A stretch of DNA of 64,000 nucleotides, taken from Marimonas arenosa. Lineage in GTDB: Bacteria > Pseudomonadota > Alphaproteobacteria > Rhodobacterales > Rhodobacteraceae. Every line of letters begins with the position of its first letter. Positions within the stretch are counted from its first letter, which is position 1. Positions 46,734-54,964 of this stretch are shown piece after piece. The position numbers and the translations under genes were made by a program. Location of the stretch: contig NZ_JANHAX010000009.1 in the NCBI RefSeq assembly GCF_030848945.1, forward strand, positions 46,743 to 110,742, in the 5' to 3' direction. Below the pieces are notes generated by a model, which did no database searches, was not told the DNA's origin, and saw nothing but the letters and a program-made list of their open reading frames with translations.

Positions 46734-47737
46734 CTGCCTCTAAACCACTTCTTGATGTCCGAGGTCTGTCGATCCGCGTTGCCGGGGCTGCTCGGCCGCT
46801 CGTCGATGATGTGAGCTTTTCCCTCGATGCCGGAGAAACGCTTTGCATCGTGGGGGAATCCGGTTGCGGCAAGAGCCTCACCGCCCTGGCGTTGATGGGA
46901 CTGCTCGAGGGGACTCCGCTTCGGATAGATGGCGGCACGGCAGAATTCCAGGAAACGGACCTTTTGTCGGCCCCTCAAGCGACGTTGCGCGCGCTGCGTG
47001 GGGACCGCATCGCAATGATCTTTCAGGAGCCGATGACTTCGCTCAATCCTGCGCTGAAGATCGGCGACCAAATCGCGGAAGCGGTCTGCGAGCACCGGGA
47101 TGTCTCTCGCGAGGCGGGCCGGGCGCGGGCGTTGGAGATGCTTAAGCGGGTGCGGATACCCGCTGCAGAAAGCCGGCTGGACGAGTATCCGTATCAGCTT
47201 TCCGGTGGCATGCGGCAGCGGGTGATGATCGCCATGGCGCTGGCCAATGATCCCGCGCTTCTTATCGCCGATGAGCCCACGACGGCGCTGGATGTGACGA
47301 TCCAGGCGCAGATCCTCGATCTGATGCGCAATCTGGGGCGCGAAACGGGGGCGGCGCAAATCATGATCACCCACGATCTCGGAGTGGTCGCTGAAATGGC
47401 CGACAAGGTCGCCGTGATGTATGCCGGTCGGATCGTCGAGGCAGGCACCGTGACGCAGATATTCGATGACCCGCAGCATCCCTATACGCTGGGTCTGATG
47501 TCCTCCATGCCGTCGCTTGCGGGCCGAAGCGAACGGCTTGTGACCATCCCCGGCACCGTGCCGAGCCCGCTTGATATGCCCGTTGGCTGCCGCTTTGCCC
47601 CACGCTGTCCCTTTGCCGATGCGGCGTGCGAAGCGCCACCACAGCTTGTCGATCTGGAGGCAGGACACCGCGTTGCCTGCTGGCACGCCCCTATCGAGCA
47701 GGCTGAGCCCACGCCCGCGTGGAGGGAAACCGCATGA
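46730..47737 (+). CDS. Dipeptide/oligopeptide-type ABC transporter ATP-binding protein (DppD/OppD), system 1
   Basis: A 335-residue ATPase: Walker A GESGCGKS, signature LSGGMRQRVMIAMAL, Walker B LLIADEPTTALD. The Opp-specific C-terminal extension GCRFAPRCPFADAAC provides an Fe-S-type cysteine cluster seen in this family. The GTG start overlaps the regulator stop. It works with the OppF-type ATPase, binding protein and two permeases immediately downstream. Confidence 0.94.
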   Translation: MTASKPLLDVRGLSIRVAGAARPLVDDVSFSLDAGETLCIVGESGCGKSLTALALMGLLEGTPLRIDGGTAEFQETDLLSAPQATLRALRGDRIAMIFQEPMTSLNPALKIGDQIAEAVCEHRDVSREAGRARALEMLKRVRIPAAESRLDEYPYQLSGGMRQRVMIAMALANDPALLIADEPTTALDVTIQAQILDLMRNLGRETGAAQIMITHDLGVVAEMADKVAVMYAGRIVEAGTVTQIFDDPQHPYTLGLMSSMPSLAGRSERLVTIPGTVPSPLDMPVGCRFAPRCPFADAACEAPPQLVDLEAGHRVACWHAPIEQAEPTPAWRETA

Positions 47738-48834
47738 ATGCCCCCATCCTTCAAGCCCGCGGCCTGATGCGCCACTTCATTACCAACAAGCCGCTTTTCG
47801 GTGCGCCGAGCATCGTGCAGGCGGTCAACGGCGTGGACTTCGAGATCATCGAAGGTGAAACCTTTGCCATCGTTGGGGAATCCGGCTGCGGGAAATCGAC
47901 ACTTGCGCGGCTCCTTTCGCACCTTATCGAGGCGTCAGAAGGGTCGGTGATCTACGACGGTCGCGAAATATCTGGGCTGACGGGTGCCGAGCTGCGTGAC
48001 CTCAGACGGGAGATGCAATTCATCTTTCAGGATCCGTTCTCGTCCCTCAACCCGCGCATGACCGTGGGTGCGCTGATCGGTGAGCCTTTGCGCATACACA
48101 AGATCGGCACGCCCGCCGAAAGGCGTGCCAAGGTGGCGGAATTGCTGCGCAAGGTCGGGTTGCGGCCGGAACATGCCGACCGCTATCCGCACGAATTCTC
48201 CGGCGGGCAGCGCCAGCGTATCGGTATCGCTCGTGCGCTGGCGACGGGGCCAAGGATCGTGATCGGGGACGAGCCCGTCTCGGCCCTCGACGTGTCGATC
48301 CAGGCACAGGTCGTCAATATCCTTGAGGATTTGAAGGACGAATTCGGCCTCACGCTGATCATCATCGCGCATGATCTGGCCGTGATCCGCCACGTCGCGG
48401 ACCGGGTTGCTGTGATGTATCTGGGCGAGATCGTCGAACTTGGCGAGGCGGCCGAGGTGTTCGCGGCTCCTGCGCATCCCTATACCGAGGCGCTTTTGTC
48501 GGCGATCCCGATCCCTGCGACCGGCGCGCGCAAGGTGCAAACCAAGATCGAGGGCGATCCGCCGAACCCGATTTCACCGCCGTCTGGGTGCCGCTTCCAT
48601 ACGCGCTGCACCTACGTGCAGGATATTTGCCGCACCGAACGGCCGCAGCTGCGAGACATGGACCAGGGGCGGCGCGTCGCCTGTCACTTTGCCGATAACA
48701 TGTCTCTGGAAGGCATCCGCACCGACAATCAGGCTCGACCACCTGCGGTGGCAAGAAGATTTGCCCGTTACAGCGCGGCGCGCGCCAGCATGACGGCCAA
48801 TACCGAATCTGCAAAACTTGAAAAAGAGGAGTGA
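47734..48834 (+). CDS. Dipeptide/oligopeptide-type ABC transporter ATP-binding protein (DppF/OppF), system 1
   Basis: A 366-residue ATPase: GESGCGKSTLARLL, FSGGQRQRIGIARAL, IVIGDEPVSALDVSIQ, and C-terminal GCRFHTRCTYVQDIC. The ATG overlaps the stop of the first ATPase (ATGA). The C-terminus extends about 40 residues beyond the usual end (RFARYSAARASMTANTESAKL), of unknown meaning. Its end carries the ribosome site of the next gene. Confidence 0.94.
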   Translation: MNAPILQARGLMRHFITNKPLFGAPSIVQAVNGVDFEIIEGETFAIVGESGCGKSTLARLLSHLIEASEGSVIYDGREISGLTGAELRDLRREMQFIFQDPFSSLNPRMTVGALIGEPLRIHKIGTPAERRAKVAELLRKVGLRPEHADRYPHEFSGGQRQRIGIARALATGPRIVIGDEPVSALDVSIQAQVVNILEDLKDEFGLTLIIIAHDLAVIRHVADRVAVMYLGEIVELGEAAEVFAAPAHPYTEALLSAIPIPATGARKVQTKIEGDPPNPISPPSGCRFHTRCTYVQDICRTERPQLRDMDQGRRVACHFADNMSLEGIRTDNQARPPAVARRFARYSAARASMTANTESAKLEKEE

Positions 48835-48839
48835 ACGCA

Positions 48840-50351
48840 ATGCGTATCTTGAAAACACTGGGACTGGCGGCACTATTAGCCACAACAAGCGGCCTTGTGC
48901 ATGCTCAGGACCTGCGGATCGGCCTGCAGGAAGACCCTGATGTGCTCGACCCCGATCAGTCGCGGACTTTCGTAGGCCGCATCGTCTACGCTTCGCTCTG
49001 CGACAAGCTTGTCGATATCACGCCGGACCTTGAGATTATCCCGATGCTGGCCACCGGATGGGAGTGGAATGCGGATGGCACCGAGCTGACCATGACGCTG
49101 CGCGAGGGTGTCACTTTCCACGATGGCGAACCCTTCAACGCTCAGGCCGTGGCCGCCAACATCGACCGCTCACAGAACTTCGAGCTGAGCCGCCGGAAAT
49201 CCGAGGTGAAATCCATCGAAAGCACAGAGGTGATCGACGACTATACGATCAAGTTCAATCTCTCGGCCCCAGACGCCACTCTGATTGCGCAGTTTGCCGA
49301 CCGTTCCGGCATGATGCTGTCGCCCAAGGCCACCGGCGAGGCGGGGGAGGCGTTTGGCCTGAATCCGGTCTGCGCGGGCCCCTTCAAGTTCAAGGAGCGC
49401 ATCCAGCAGGATCGCATCGTGCTGGAAAAGTTCGCGGAGTATTACCGCGCGGACGAGATCAACTTTGACAGCGTCACCTTCCTGCCGATCCCTGACACGA
49501 CAGTACGCCTTGCCAACTTGCGGGCGGGCGATTTGCATATGCTCGAACGGCTTGCTGCGACTGACATGGCCTCTGCCGAGGCAGATGACGGGCTGATGGT
49601 CGAAAAGGCGACATCGCTTGGCTATCAAGGCATCACAATCAATGTGGCCAATGGCCCGCGTGCGGAAAATCCACTGGGCCAGAATGCCGCGGTGCGCAAA
49701 GCACTGTCTCTGGCGATCGACCGCAATGCGTTGAACCAGGTCGTCTTCGAAGGAGCTTTCGCAACCGGCAACCAGCCCTATTCGCCGACGTCGCCGTGGT
49801 ATAATGCTGACTTCCCGGTGCCCGAACGTGATGTCGAAGCTGCCAAGGCGCTTCTGGCCGAGGCCGGTTTTGCCGATGGCCTGACCATCGAGGTGCAAGT
49901 TGCCAACAATCCGGTGCAGACGCAGGTCATGCAGGTGATCCAGTCCATGGCTGGTGAGGCGGGAATCACCATCGAACTGGCCGCCAAGGAATTCGCCACG
50001 CTTCTGGCCGACCAGTCGGCGGGTGAGTACACCGCCAGCCAGATCGGCTGGTCGGGGCGGGTCGATCCCGACGGCAATATCCACCAGTTCATGACCACCG
50101 GTGGCGGGATCAACGATTCCAAATATTCTGACCCCGAAATGGACCGTTTCCTGAATGAAGCTCGCCTGTCCACCGATCCGGCAGTACGCAAGGAAAGCTA
50201 CAATGCCGCGATTGCCAAGCAGCAGGAAGACATGCCCATTGTCTACCTTTACCACCCGGTTTGGCTCTGGGCGCTCGACAGCGCGGTGGACGGGTTCACG
50301 CCGTATCCCGACGGCATGATCCGCCTGCACGGCGTGTCCGTGACCGAGTAA
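48840..50351 (+). CDS. ABC transporter substrate-binding protein, family 5, system 1
   Basis: A 503-residue periplasmic binding protein with Sec signal LGLAALLATTSGLVHAQ. Family 5 features are LRIGLQEDPDVLDPDQSRTF, LATGWEWNADGTELTMTLREGVTFHDGEPFNAQAV, CAGPFKFKERIQQDRIVL and ALSLAIDRNALNQ. GAGGAG lies before the ATG and overlaps the upstream stop. The ligand class is peptides or peptide-like compounds; the exact ligand is unknown. A hairpin follows the gene. Confidence 0.93.
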   Translation: MRILKTLGLAALLATTSGLVHAQDLRIGLQEDPDVLDPDQSRTFVGRIVYASLCDKLVDITPDLEIIPMLATGWEWNADGTELTMTLREGVTFHDGEPFNAQAVAANIDRSQNFELSRRKSEVKSIESTEVIDDYTIKFNLSAPDATLIAQFADRSGMMLSPKATGEAGEAFGLNPVCAGPFKFKERIQQDRIVLEKFAEYYRADEINFDSVTFLPIPDTTVRLANLRAGDLHMLERLAATDMASAEADDGLMVEKATSLGYQGITINVANGPRAENPLGQNAAVRKALSLAIDRNALNQVVFEGAFATGNQPYSPTSPWYNADFPVPERDVEAAKALLAEAGFADGLTIEVQVANNPVQTQVMQVIQSMAGEAGITIELAAKEFATLLADQSAGEYTASQIGWSGRVDPDGNIHQFMTTGGGINDSKYSDPEMDRFLNEARLSTDPAVRKESYNAAIAKQQEDMPIVYLYHPVWLWALDSAVDGFTPYPDGMIRLHGVSVTE

Positions 50352-50367
50352 CGGGCAGCCATGACGC

Positions 50368-50398
50368 GCGCCGCTCCGGGAAACCCCCGGGGCGGCGC
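50368..50398 (+). terminator. Hairpin between binding-protein and permease genes, system 1
   Basis: Arms 50368-50380 and 50386-50398 (13 bp with one G-T pair), five-base loop, 16 bp after the binding-protein stop and before the permease. It is GC-rich with no U-tract. A stabilising or partly terminating hairpin here would raise binding-protein mRNA over the rest of the operon. Confidence 0.6.
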
Positions 50399-50434
50399 AG
50401 CGACCCCTTCGCAACCCCTTATTCAGGTCCCGCT

Positions 50435-51379
50435 ATGCTCGCTTTTCTCGCACGCAGGGTGTTTATTGCGATCCCGACGGTCATTCTGATCTCGCTTTTC
50501 GTGTTCTCTCTACAGCATCTTCTGCCGGGCGATCCGATCCTCGTTATGGCCGGGGAAGAACGTGACCCGGAGGTCATCGCCGCCCTGCGCGAGAAGTACC
50601 GCCTGAACGACCCCATCCCAGTGCAATACCTTGCCTGGGCGGGAAACGCGCTGCAGGGCGATCTGGGCATATCGTTGCGCACCCAGCAGCCGGTGCTTGA
50701 ACTTATCGCGGAAAAACTGCCGGTGACGATCCAGCTTGCGGTGATGGCGCTGGCCATCGCCATTCTGATCGGAATCCCCGCAGGCGTGCTTTCGGCCTAC
50801 AAGAAGGGCACGTGGATCGACTGGGTAGCTAATATCACCGCCCTGTCGGGCCTGTCGGTGCCGAATTTCTGGCTCGGTATCATGCTGATCCTGCTCGTCT
50901 CGGTAAAGCTCGGTTGGCTGCCCGCGTCTGGCTACATGCCGCTGTCCGAAGACCCGCTGCAATCGATCCGAACGATGCTCATGCCTGCTTTCGTGCTTGG
51001 CACGGCCATCGCCGCCACGTTGATGCGCCATACGCGGTCGGCCATGCTGAGCGTGCTTAAATCCGACTACGTGCGCACCGCTCGCGCCAAGGGCCTGCGC
51101 GAAAGCGTCGTCCTGATCAAGCACGCCCTGCGCAACGCGCTTGTACCTGTCGTGACCGTCATCACGCTACTTTTCGGAGAGCTGCTGGCCGGAGCCGTGC
51201 TGACGGAACAGATCTTCACTATTCCGGGCTTTGGAAAGCTGGTCGTCGATGCGGTCTTCAACCGGGACTATGCCGTCGTGCAGGCGATCGTGCTGTGTAC
51301 CGGCATCGCCTTCATCTTGATGAACATACTCGCCGATGCGGCTTACCGTGTCCTGAACCCGAGGATGTCTGAGCAATGA
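50435..51379 (+). CDS. Dipeptide-type ABC transporter permease (DppB), system 1
   Basis: A 314-residue inner-membrane permease with six helices. It starts MLAFLARRVFIAIPTVILIS and carries LLPGDPILVMAGEE, the DppB pattern LGDLGIS, and the EAA loop RTARAKGLRESVVLIKHALRNALVP that contacts the ATPases. An in-frame 58-codon extension upstream would run through the hairpin and is rejected. The stop overlaps the next permease. Confidence 0.94.
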   Translation: MLAFLARRVFIAIPTVILISLFVFSLQHLLPGDPILVMAGEERDPEVIAALREKYRLNDPIPVQYLAWAGNALQGDLGISLRTQQPVLELIAEKLPVTIQLAVMALAIAILIGIPAGVLSAYKKGTWIDWVANITALSGLSVPNFWLGIMLILLVSVKLGWLPASGYMPLSEDPLQSIRTMLMPAFVLGTAIAATLMRHTRSAMLSVLKSDYVRTARAKGLRESVVLIKHALRNALVPVVTVITLLFGELLAGAVLTEQIFTIPGFGKLVVDAVFNRDYAVVQAIVLCTGIAFILMNILADAAYRVLNPRMSEQ

Positions 51380-52257
51380 CTGCTGTCGTCGATCCGGAGG
51401 TGGCGGCCGATCCGTTGCCGCCCCGCCGCCGTAACCGGGCCTGGGAAAAGTTCCGCCGCAGCCCGTCAGCGCTGTTGGGCGGGGTGATCGTGCTGTTCTT
51501 CTTGATCGTGGCGCTGCTGGCACCGATCTTGCCGGTGCCCGGCCCGACCGAGACCGACTGGTCGGCGGTGCGCAAGGCGCCTTCCATCCCGCATCCCTTT
51601 GGTACCGACGAGATTGGGCGCGATGTTCTAAGCCGGATGATATGGGGGGCGCAGGCCTCGCTTCTGGCCGGGGTCGTATCGGTCCTGATTGCGGTGCTGC
51701 TGGGGGTGCCTCTGGGCATGCTCGCAGGTTATCTGCGTGGCTGGACCGACGCCATCATTTCGCGCTTTACCGAGGCCCTGCTGGCCGCGCCCTTCCTGAT
51801 CCTCGCCATAGCGCTTGCGGCCTTTCTGGGTCCCTCGCTGACCAATGCGATGATCGCCATCGGCTTGTCGGCGATGCCGATCTTCATCAGGTTGTCGCGT
51901 GCGCAGACGCTGACGGTGATGACCGAGGATTACGTGGAAAGCGCGCGTGCTGTGGGGATCGGGCATCTTGGGATGATCGGGCGCTATATCCTGCCCAATA
52001 TCATTCCACCGATCATCGTGCAGGCGACACTGACTATTGCCACCGCCATCATTGCAGAGGCCTCCTTGTCGTTCCTCGGACTTGGTCAGCAGCCACCGGC
52101 ACCGAGCTGGGGCGCGATGCTGAACATCGCCAAGAATTTTCTCGAACAGGCACCCTGGATGGCGCTTTATCCGGGGGTCGCGATCTTTCTGGTGGTGCTG
52201 GGGTTCAACCTTTTGGGCGACGGGCTGCGCGACGCGCTCGACCCACGTGATTCATGA
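51376..52257 (+). CDS. Dipeptide-type ABC transporter permease (DppC), system 1
   Basis: A 293-residue permease. A cytoplasmic N-terminus with RAWEKFRRSPSALLGG-like sequence precedes TM1, HPFGTDEIGRDVLSRMIWGA, then the EAA loop VESARAVGIGHLGMIGRYILPNI and the C-terminal LSFLGLGQQPPAPSWGAML typical of DppC. The start overlaps the DppB-type gene (ATGA). It completes the first five-component importer. Confidence 0.95.
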   Translation: MTAVVDPEVAADPLPPRRRNRAWEKFRRSPSALLGGVIVLFFLIVALLAPILPVPGPTETDWSAVRKAPSIPHPFGTDEIGRDVLSRMIWGAQASLLAGVVSVLIAVLLGVPLGMLAGYLRGWTDAIISRFTEALLAAPFLILAIALAAFLGPSLTNAMIAIGLSAMPIFIRLSRAQTLTVMTEDYVESARAVGIGHLGMIGRYILPNIIPPIIVQATLTIATAIIAEASLSFLGLGQQPPAPSWGAMLNIAKNFLEQAPWMALYPGVAIFLVVLGFNLLGDGLRDALDPRDS

Positions 52258-52269
52258 GCAGGGCAGCCG

Positions 52270-54063
52270 ATGACCTTTTCAACCAGACCTGAAATCCAAG
52301 GTACGTTTGGCGTCGTGACCTCGACTCACTGGATTGCCTCGGCCGTCGGCATGAAGCTCCTCGAAACCGGTGGAACGGCAGCGGATGCCGCCGCCGCCAT
52401 GGGTTTTACCCTGCACGTGGTTGAGCCGCATTTGAATGGCCCGCTGGGTGACATGCCGGCCCTCGTCCGTTCCGCTGGCGACACGGCTCCGCACGTCATC
52501 TGTGGTCAAGGCGTCGCACCTGCGGGGGCGTCCATCGCCCATTACCGCTCGGAAGGGCTGGATAGGATCCCTGGCTCAGGGCTGCTTGCGACGGTGGTGC
52601 CTGGCGCCTTCGATGCCTGGATGCTGATGCTGCGCGATCACGGGCGCCTGCGGCTGCGCGATATTCTTGAACCCGCAATCTTCTACGCCCGCCATGGCCA
52701 CCCTATTCTGTCGCGTGTCGCGGCCACCATTGAAGGGCTGTCAGACTTCTTCCGCAACGAATGGCCCACCTCTTACGAAACCTGGTTGCCGAGGGGGCGG
52801 GCTCCTGCGGCGGGCGTGCTCTTTCGTAATCCAGCGCTGGCCGACACCTGGGAAAGGCTCTTGCTGGAAGCCGAGGCGGCAAAGGGCCGCGAGGCGCAGA
52901 TCGAAGCGGCCCGGCGGGCCTTCTATCAGGGCTTCGTGGCCGAGGCGATTGACGGCTGGATGCGGCAGGCCTGCGTTTTGGATGCCTCAGGCACGGCGCA
53001 CAAGGGCGTGATGACCGGCGAGGATATGGCTGGCTGGCAGGCAAGCTACGAGTCGCCGCTTTCGGTTGACTACGAGGGCTGGACCGTCTGGAAGGCCGGT
53101 ATGTGGAGCCAAGGGCCCACTCTGCTGCAATCGCTGCGCACGTTGGAGGGCAGTGGTATTGCCGAGATGGACAGCCGGGGTGCGGATTTCGTGCACATGG
53201 TCACCGAGGCGATGAAGCTTTCCTTCGCGGACCGCGAAGCCTACTATGGCGACCCAGATCACAGCGATATACCGACCGACACACTTTTGTCGCGGGAGTA
53301 TGCGGAGGAACGGCGCGCGCTGCTGGGGGCGGAGGCGAGCCTCACGCAACGCCCTGGGCGGATCGATGGATTTGACCGTCAAGTAGATGCCGCCGTTGCT
53401 CGCGCGAAGGCAAGCGAAGAGGCTTTGGGCGGCGGCGTCGGTGCGGGTGAGCCCACGATGGCGCATCTTTCCGAAAAGCGTGGCGACACGGTGCATATCG
53501 ACGTGATCGACAGGTGGGGCAACTCGGTCTCTGCCACCCCTTCGGGCGGGTGGCTGCAAAGCTCCCCGGTCGTGCCGGGCCTGGGAATGCCGCTCAACAG
53601 CCGGGCGCAGATGTTCTGGCTCGATGAAGGGCTGCCCACATCGCTTGCTCCGGGGCGTCGACCTCGCACCACGTTGTCACCGTCGATGGCCGAGGAGCCG
53701 GATGGCACGCGCCACGCTTTCGGCACGCCGGGCGGTGATCAACAGGATCAATGGCAACTGATGCTGTTCCTGCGCTTCGTCCACAGCGCCATGAACCTGC
53801 AGGAAGCTATCGACGCGCCGCTTTTCAACACCTCGCATTTCCAGGGATCTTTCGACCCGCGCGCCGTACGTCCCGGTCACCTGATGGTGGAGCCGAATTT
53901 CGGCGAGGCGGTGATCGCCGACCTGCGCGCGCGCGGGCATGCCGTCGAAGTGGCCGAGCCCTGGACCATTGGGCGGTTGACCGCCGCCTGCCGGACGTCC
54001 GACGGGCTGCTCAAGGCCGCCGCAACCCCGCGGCTGATGCAGGCGTACGCAATTGGGCGCTGA
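52270..54063 (+). CDS. Gamma-glutamyltransferase family Ntn hydrolase
   Basis: A 597-residue member of the GGT/acylase family, which self-cleaves before a catalytic Thr. The presumed nucleophile is Thr407 in RGDTVHIDVIDRWGNSVSAT. The N-terminal segment THWIASAVGMKLLETGGTAADAA and PLNSRAQMFWLD also fit. The usual glycine loop near residue 55 reads LNGPLGDM, unlike classical GGT, suggesting a divergent substrate. There is no signal peptide, so it should act in the cytoplasm on imported substrate. It lies 12 bp after the DppC-type permease. Confidence 0.88.
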   Translation: MTFSTRPEIQGTFGVVTSTHWIASAVGMKLLETGGTAADAAAAMGFTLHVVEPHLNGPLGDMPALVRSAGDTAPHVICGQGVAPAGASIAHYRSEGLDRIPGSGLLATVVPGAFDAWMLMLRDHGRLRLRDILEPAIFYARHGHPILSRVAATIEGLSDFFRNEWPTSYETWLPRGRAPAAGVLFRNPALADTWERLLLEAEAAKGREAQIEAARRAFYQGFVAEAIDGWMRQACVLDASGTAHKGVMTGEDMAGWQASYESPLSVDYEGWTVWKAGMWSQGPTLLQSLRTLEGSGIAEMDSRGADFVHMVTEAMKLSFADREAYYGDPDHSDIPTDTLLSREYAEERRALLGAEASLTQRPGRIDGFDRQVDAAVARAKASEEALGGGVGAGEPTMAHLSEKRGDTVHIDVIDRWGNSVSATPSGGWLQSSPVVPGLGMPLNSRAQMFWLDEGLPTSLAPGRRPRTTLSPSMAEEPDGTRHAFGTPGGDQQDQWQLMLFLRFVHSAMNLQEAIDAPLFNTSHFQGSFDPRAVRPGHLMVEPNFGEAVIADLRARGHAVEVAEPWTIGRLTAACRTSDGLLKAAATPRLMQAYAIGR

Positions 54064-54073
54064 GGAGGGAGCG

Positions 54074-54823
54074 ATGACCTATTCGATCGTGGCACATGAT
54101 GAGCGTACCGGCGAGCTCGGGATCGCGGTAGCCAGCCGCTTCTTCGCCGTGGGCGCGCTTGTCCCGCACATCCGCGCGGGCAAGGGCGCGGTGGCGACGC
54201 AGGCTTTCGTCAGCCCGCTTTGGGGTATCGACGCGGCAGACCGGCTCGCCGCAGGCGAGGCGCCGCAAGACGTGCTCGACGCGCTGGTCAAGGCCGACGA
54301 TGGCCGCGCCAACCGGCAACTCCACATGGTCGATGCGCAGGGGCGCACCGCCGCCTACACCGGCCCTGATTGCGTCGGCTGGTGTGGGCATCTGACATCA
54401 CCGGGTGTTTCCGTCGCAGGTAACATGCTGGCGGGAGAGGCCGTCGTACGCGACACTATGGAAGCCTATCGCAACAATGCAGATCTACCCTTGATCGAGC
54501 GGCTGATGGCCGCGATGGAGGCGGGTGCAGAAGCAGGCGGAGACAAACGCGGCACGCAATCCGCGGCACTGATTGTCCACCGCTCCGAGCCTTATCCATG
54601 GCTTGATCTGCGCGCCGACGATCATCCCGATCCGCTCGCTGAATTGCGTCGCCTCTATGACGTGGCGCACGAGCGTTTCCTGATTATGTCGAAAACACTA
54701 CCGACGCGGGCCAACCCGCATGGCACGCTCGACCGGACCAACGTAGATGCCGAAATCGTCGCCGAAGAAGACCGTCGTAGGGCCGCGGGCCAGGCCAGCC
54801 GATCTTTCGCGACACCGTTTTGA
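54074..54823 (+). CDS. DUF1028 domain protein (Ntn-hydrolase-like)
   Basis: A 249-residue protein with the DUF1028 start MTYSIVAHDERTGELGIAVASRFFAVG, VPHIRAGKGAVATQAF and SVAGNMLAGEAVVRDTMEAY. The domain has an Ntn-hydrolase-like fold by family knowledge; catalytic activity is not well defined. The C-terminal 60 residues (WLDLRADDHPDPLAELRRLYD) are the usual extension. GGAGGGAGCG precedes the ATG, 10 bp after the GGT-family stop. Confidence 0.88.
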   Translation: MTYSIVAHDERTGELGIAVASRFFAVGALVPHIRAGKGAVATQAFVSPLWGIDAADRLAAGEAPQDVLDALVKADDGRANRQLHMVDAQGRTAAYTGPDCVGWCGHLTSPGVSVAGNMLAGEAVVRDTMEAYRNNADLPLIERLMAAMEAGAEAGGDKRGTQSAALIVHRSEPYPWLDLRADDHPDPLAELRRLYDVAHERFLIMSKTLPTRANPHGTLDRTNVDAEIVAEEDRRRAAGQASRSFATPF

Positions 54824-54964
54824 CAGGACGCTCAACATTTAGGCATCGATGCCGGTTTTTTGAAACAGTTCCACCGTGTGTGCCCGGACTCTTGTATGAT
54901 CGCATGACCATAGAGATCGAACGACAGACGATCGGATAAAAACAAAGTTGAACGGGGGTAAGCC

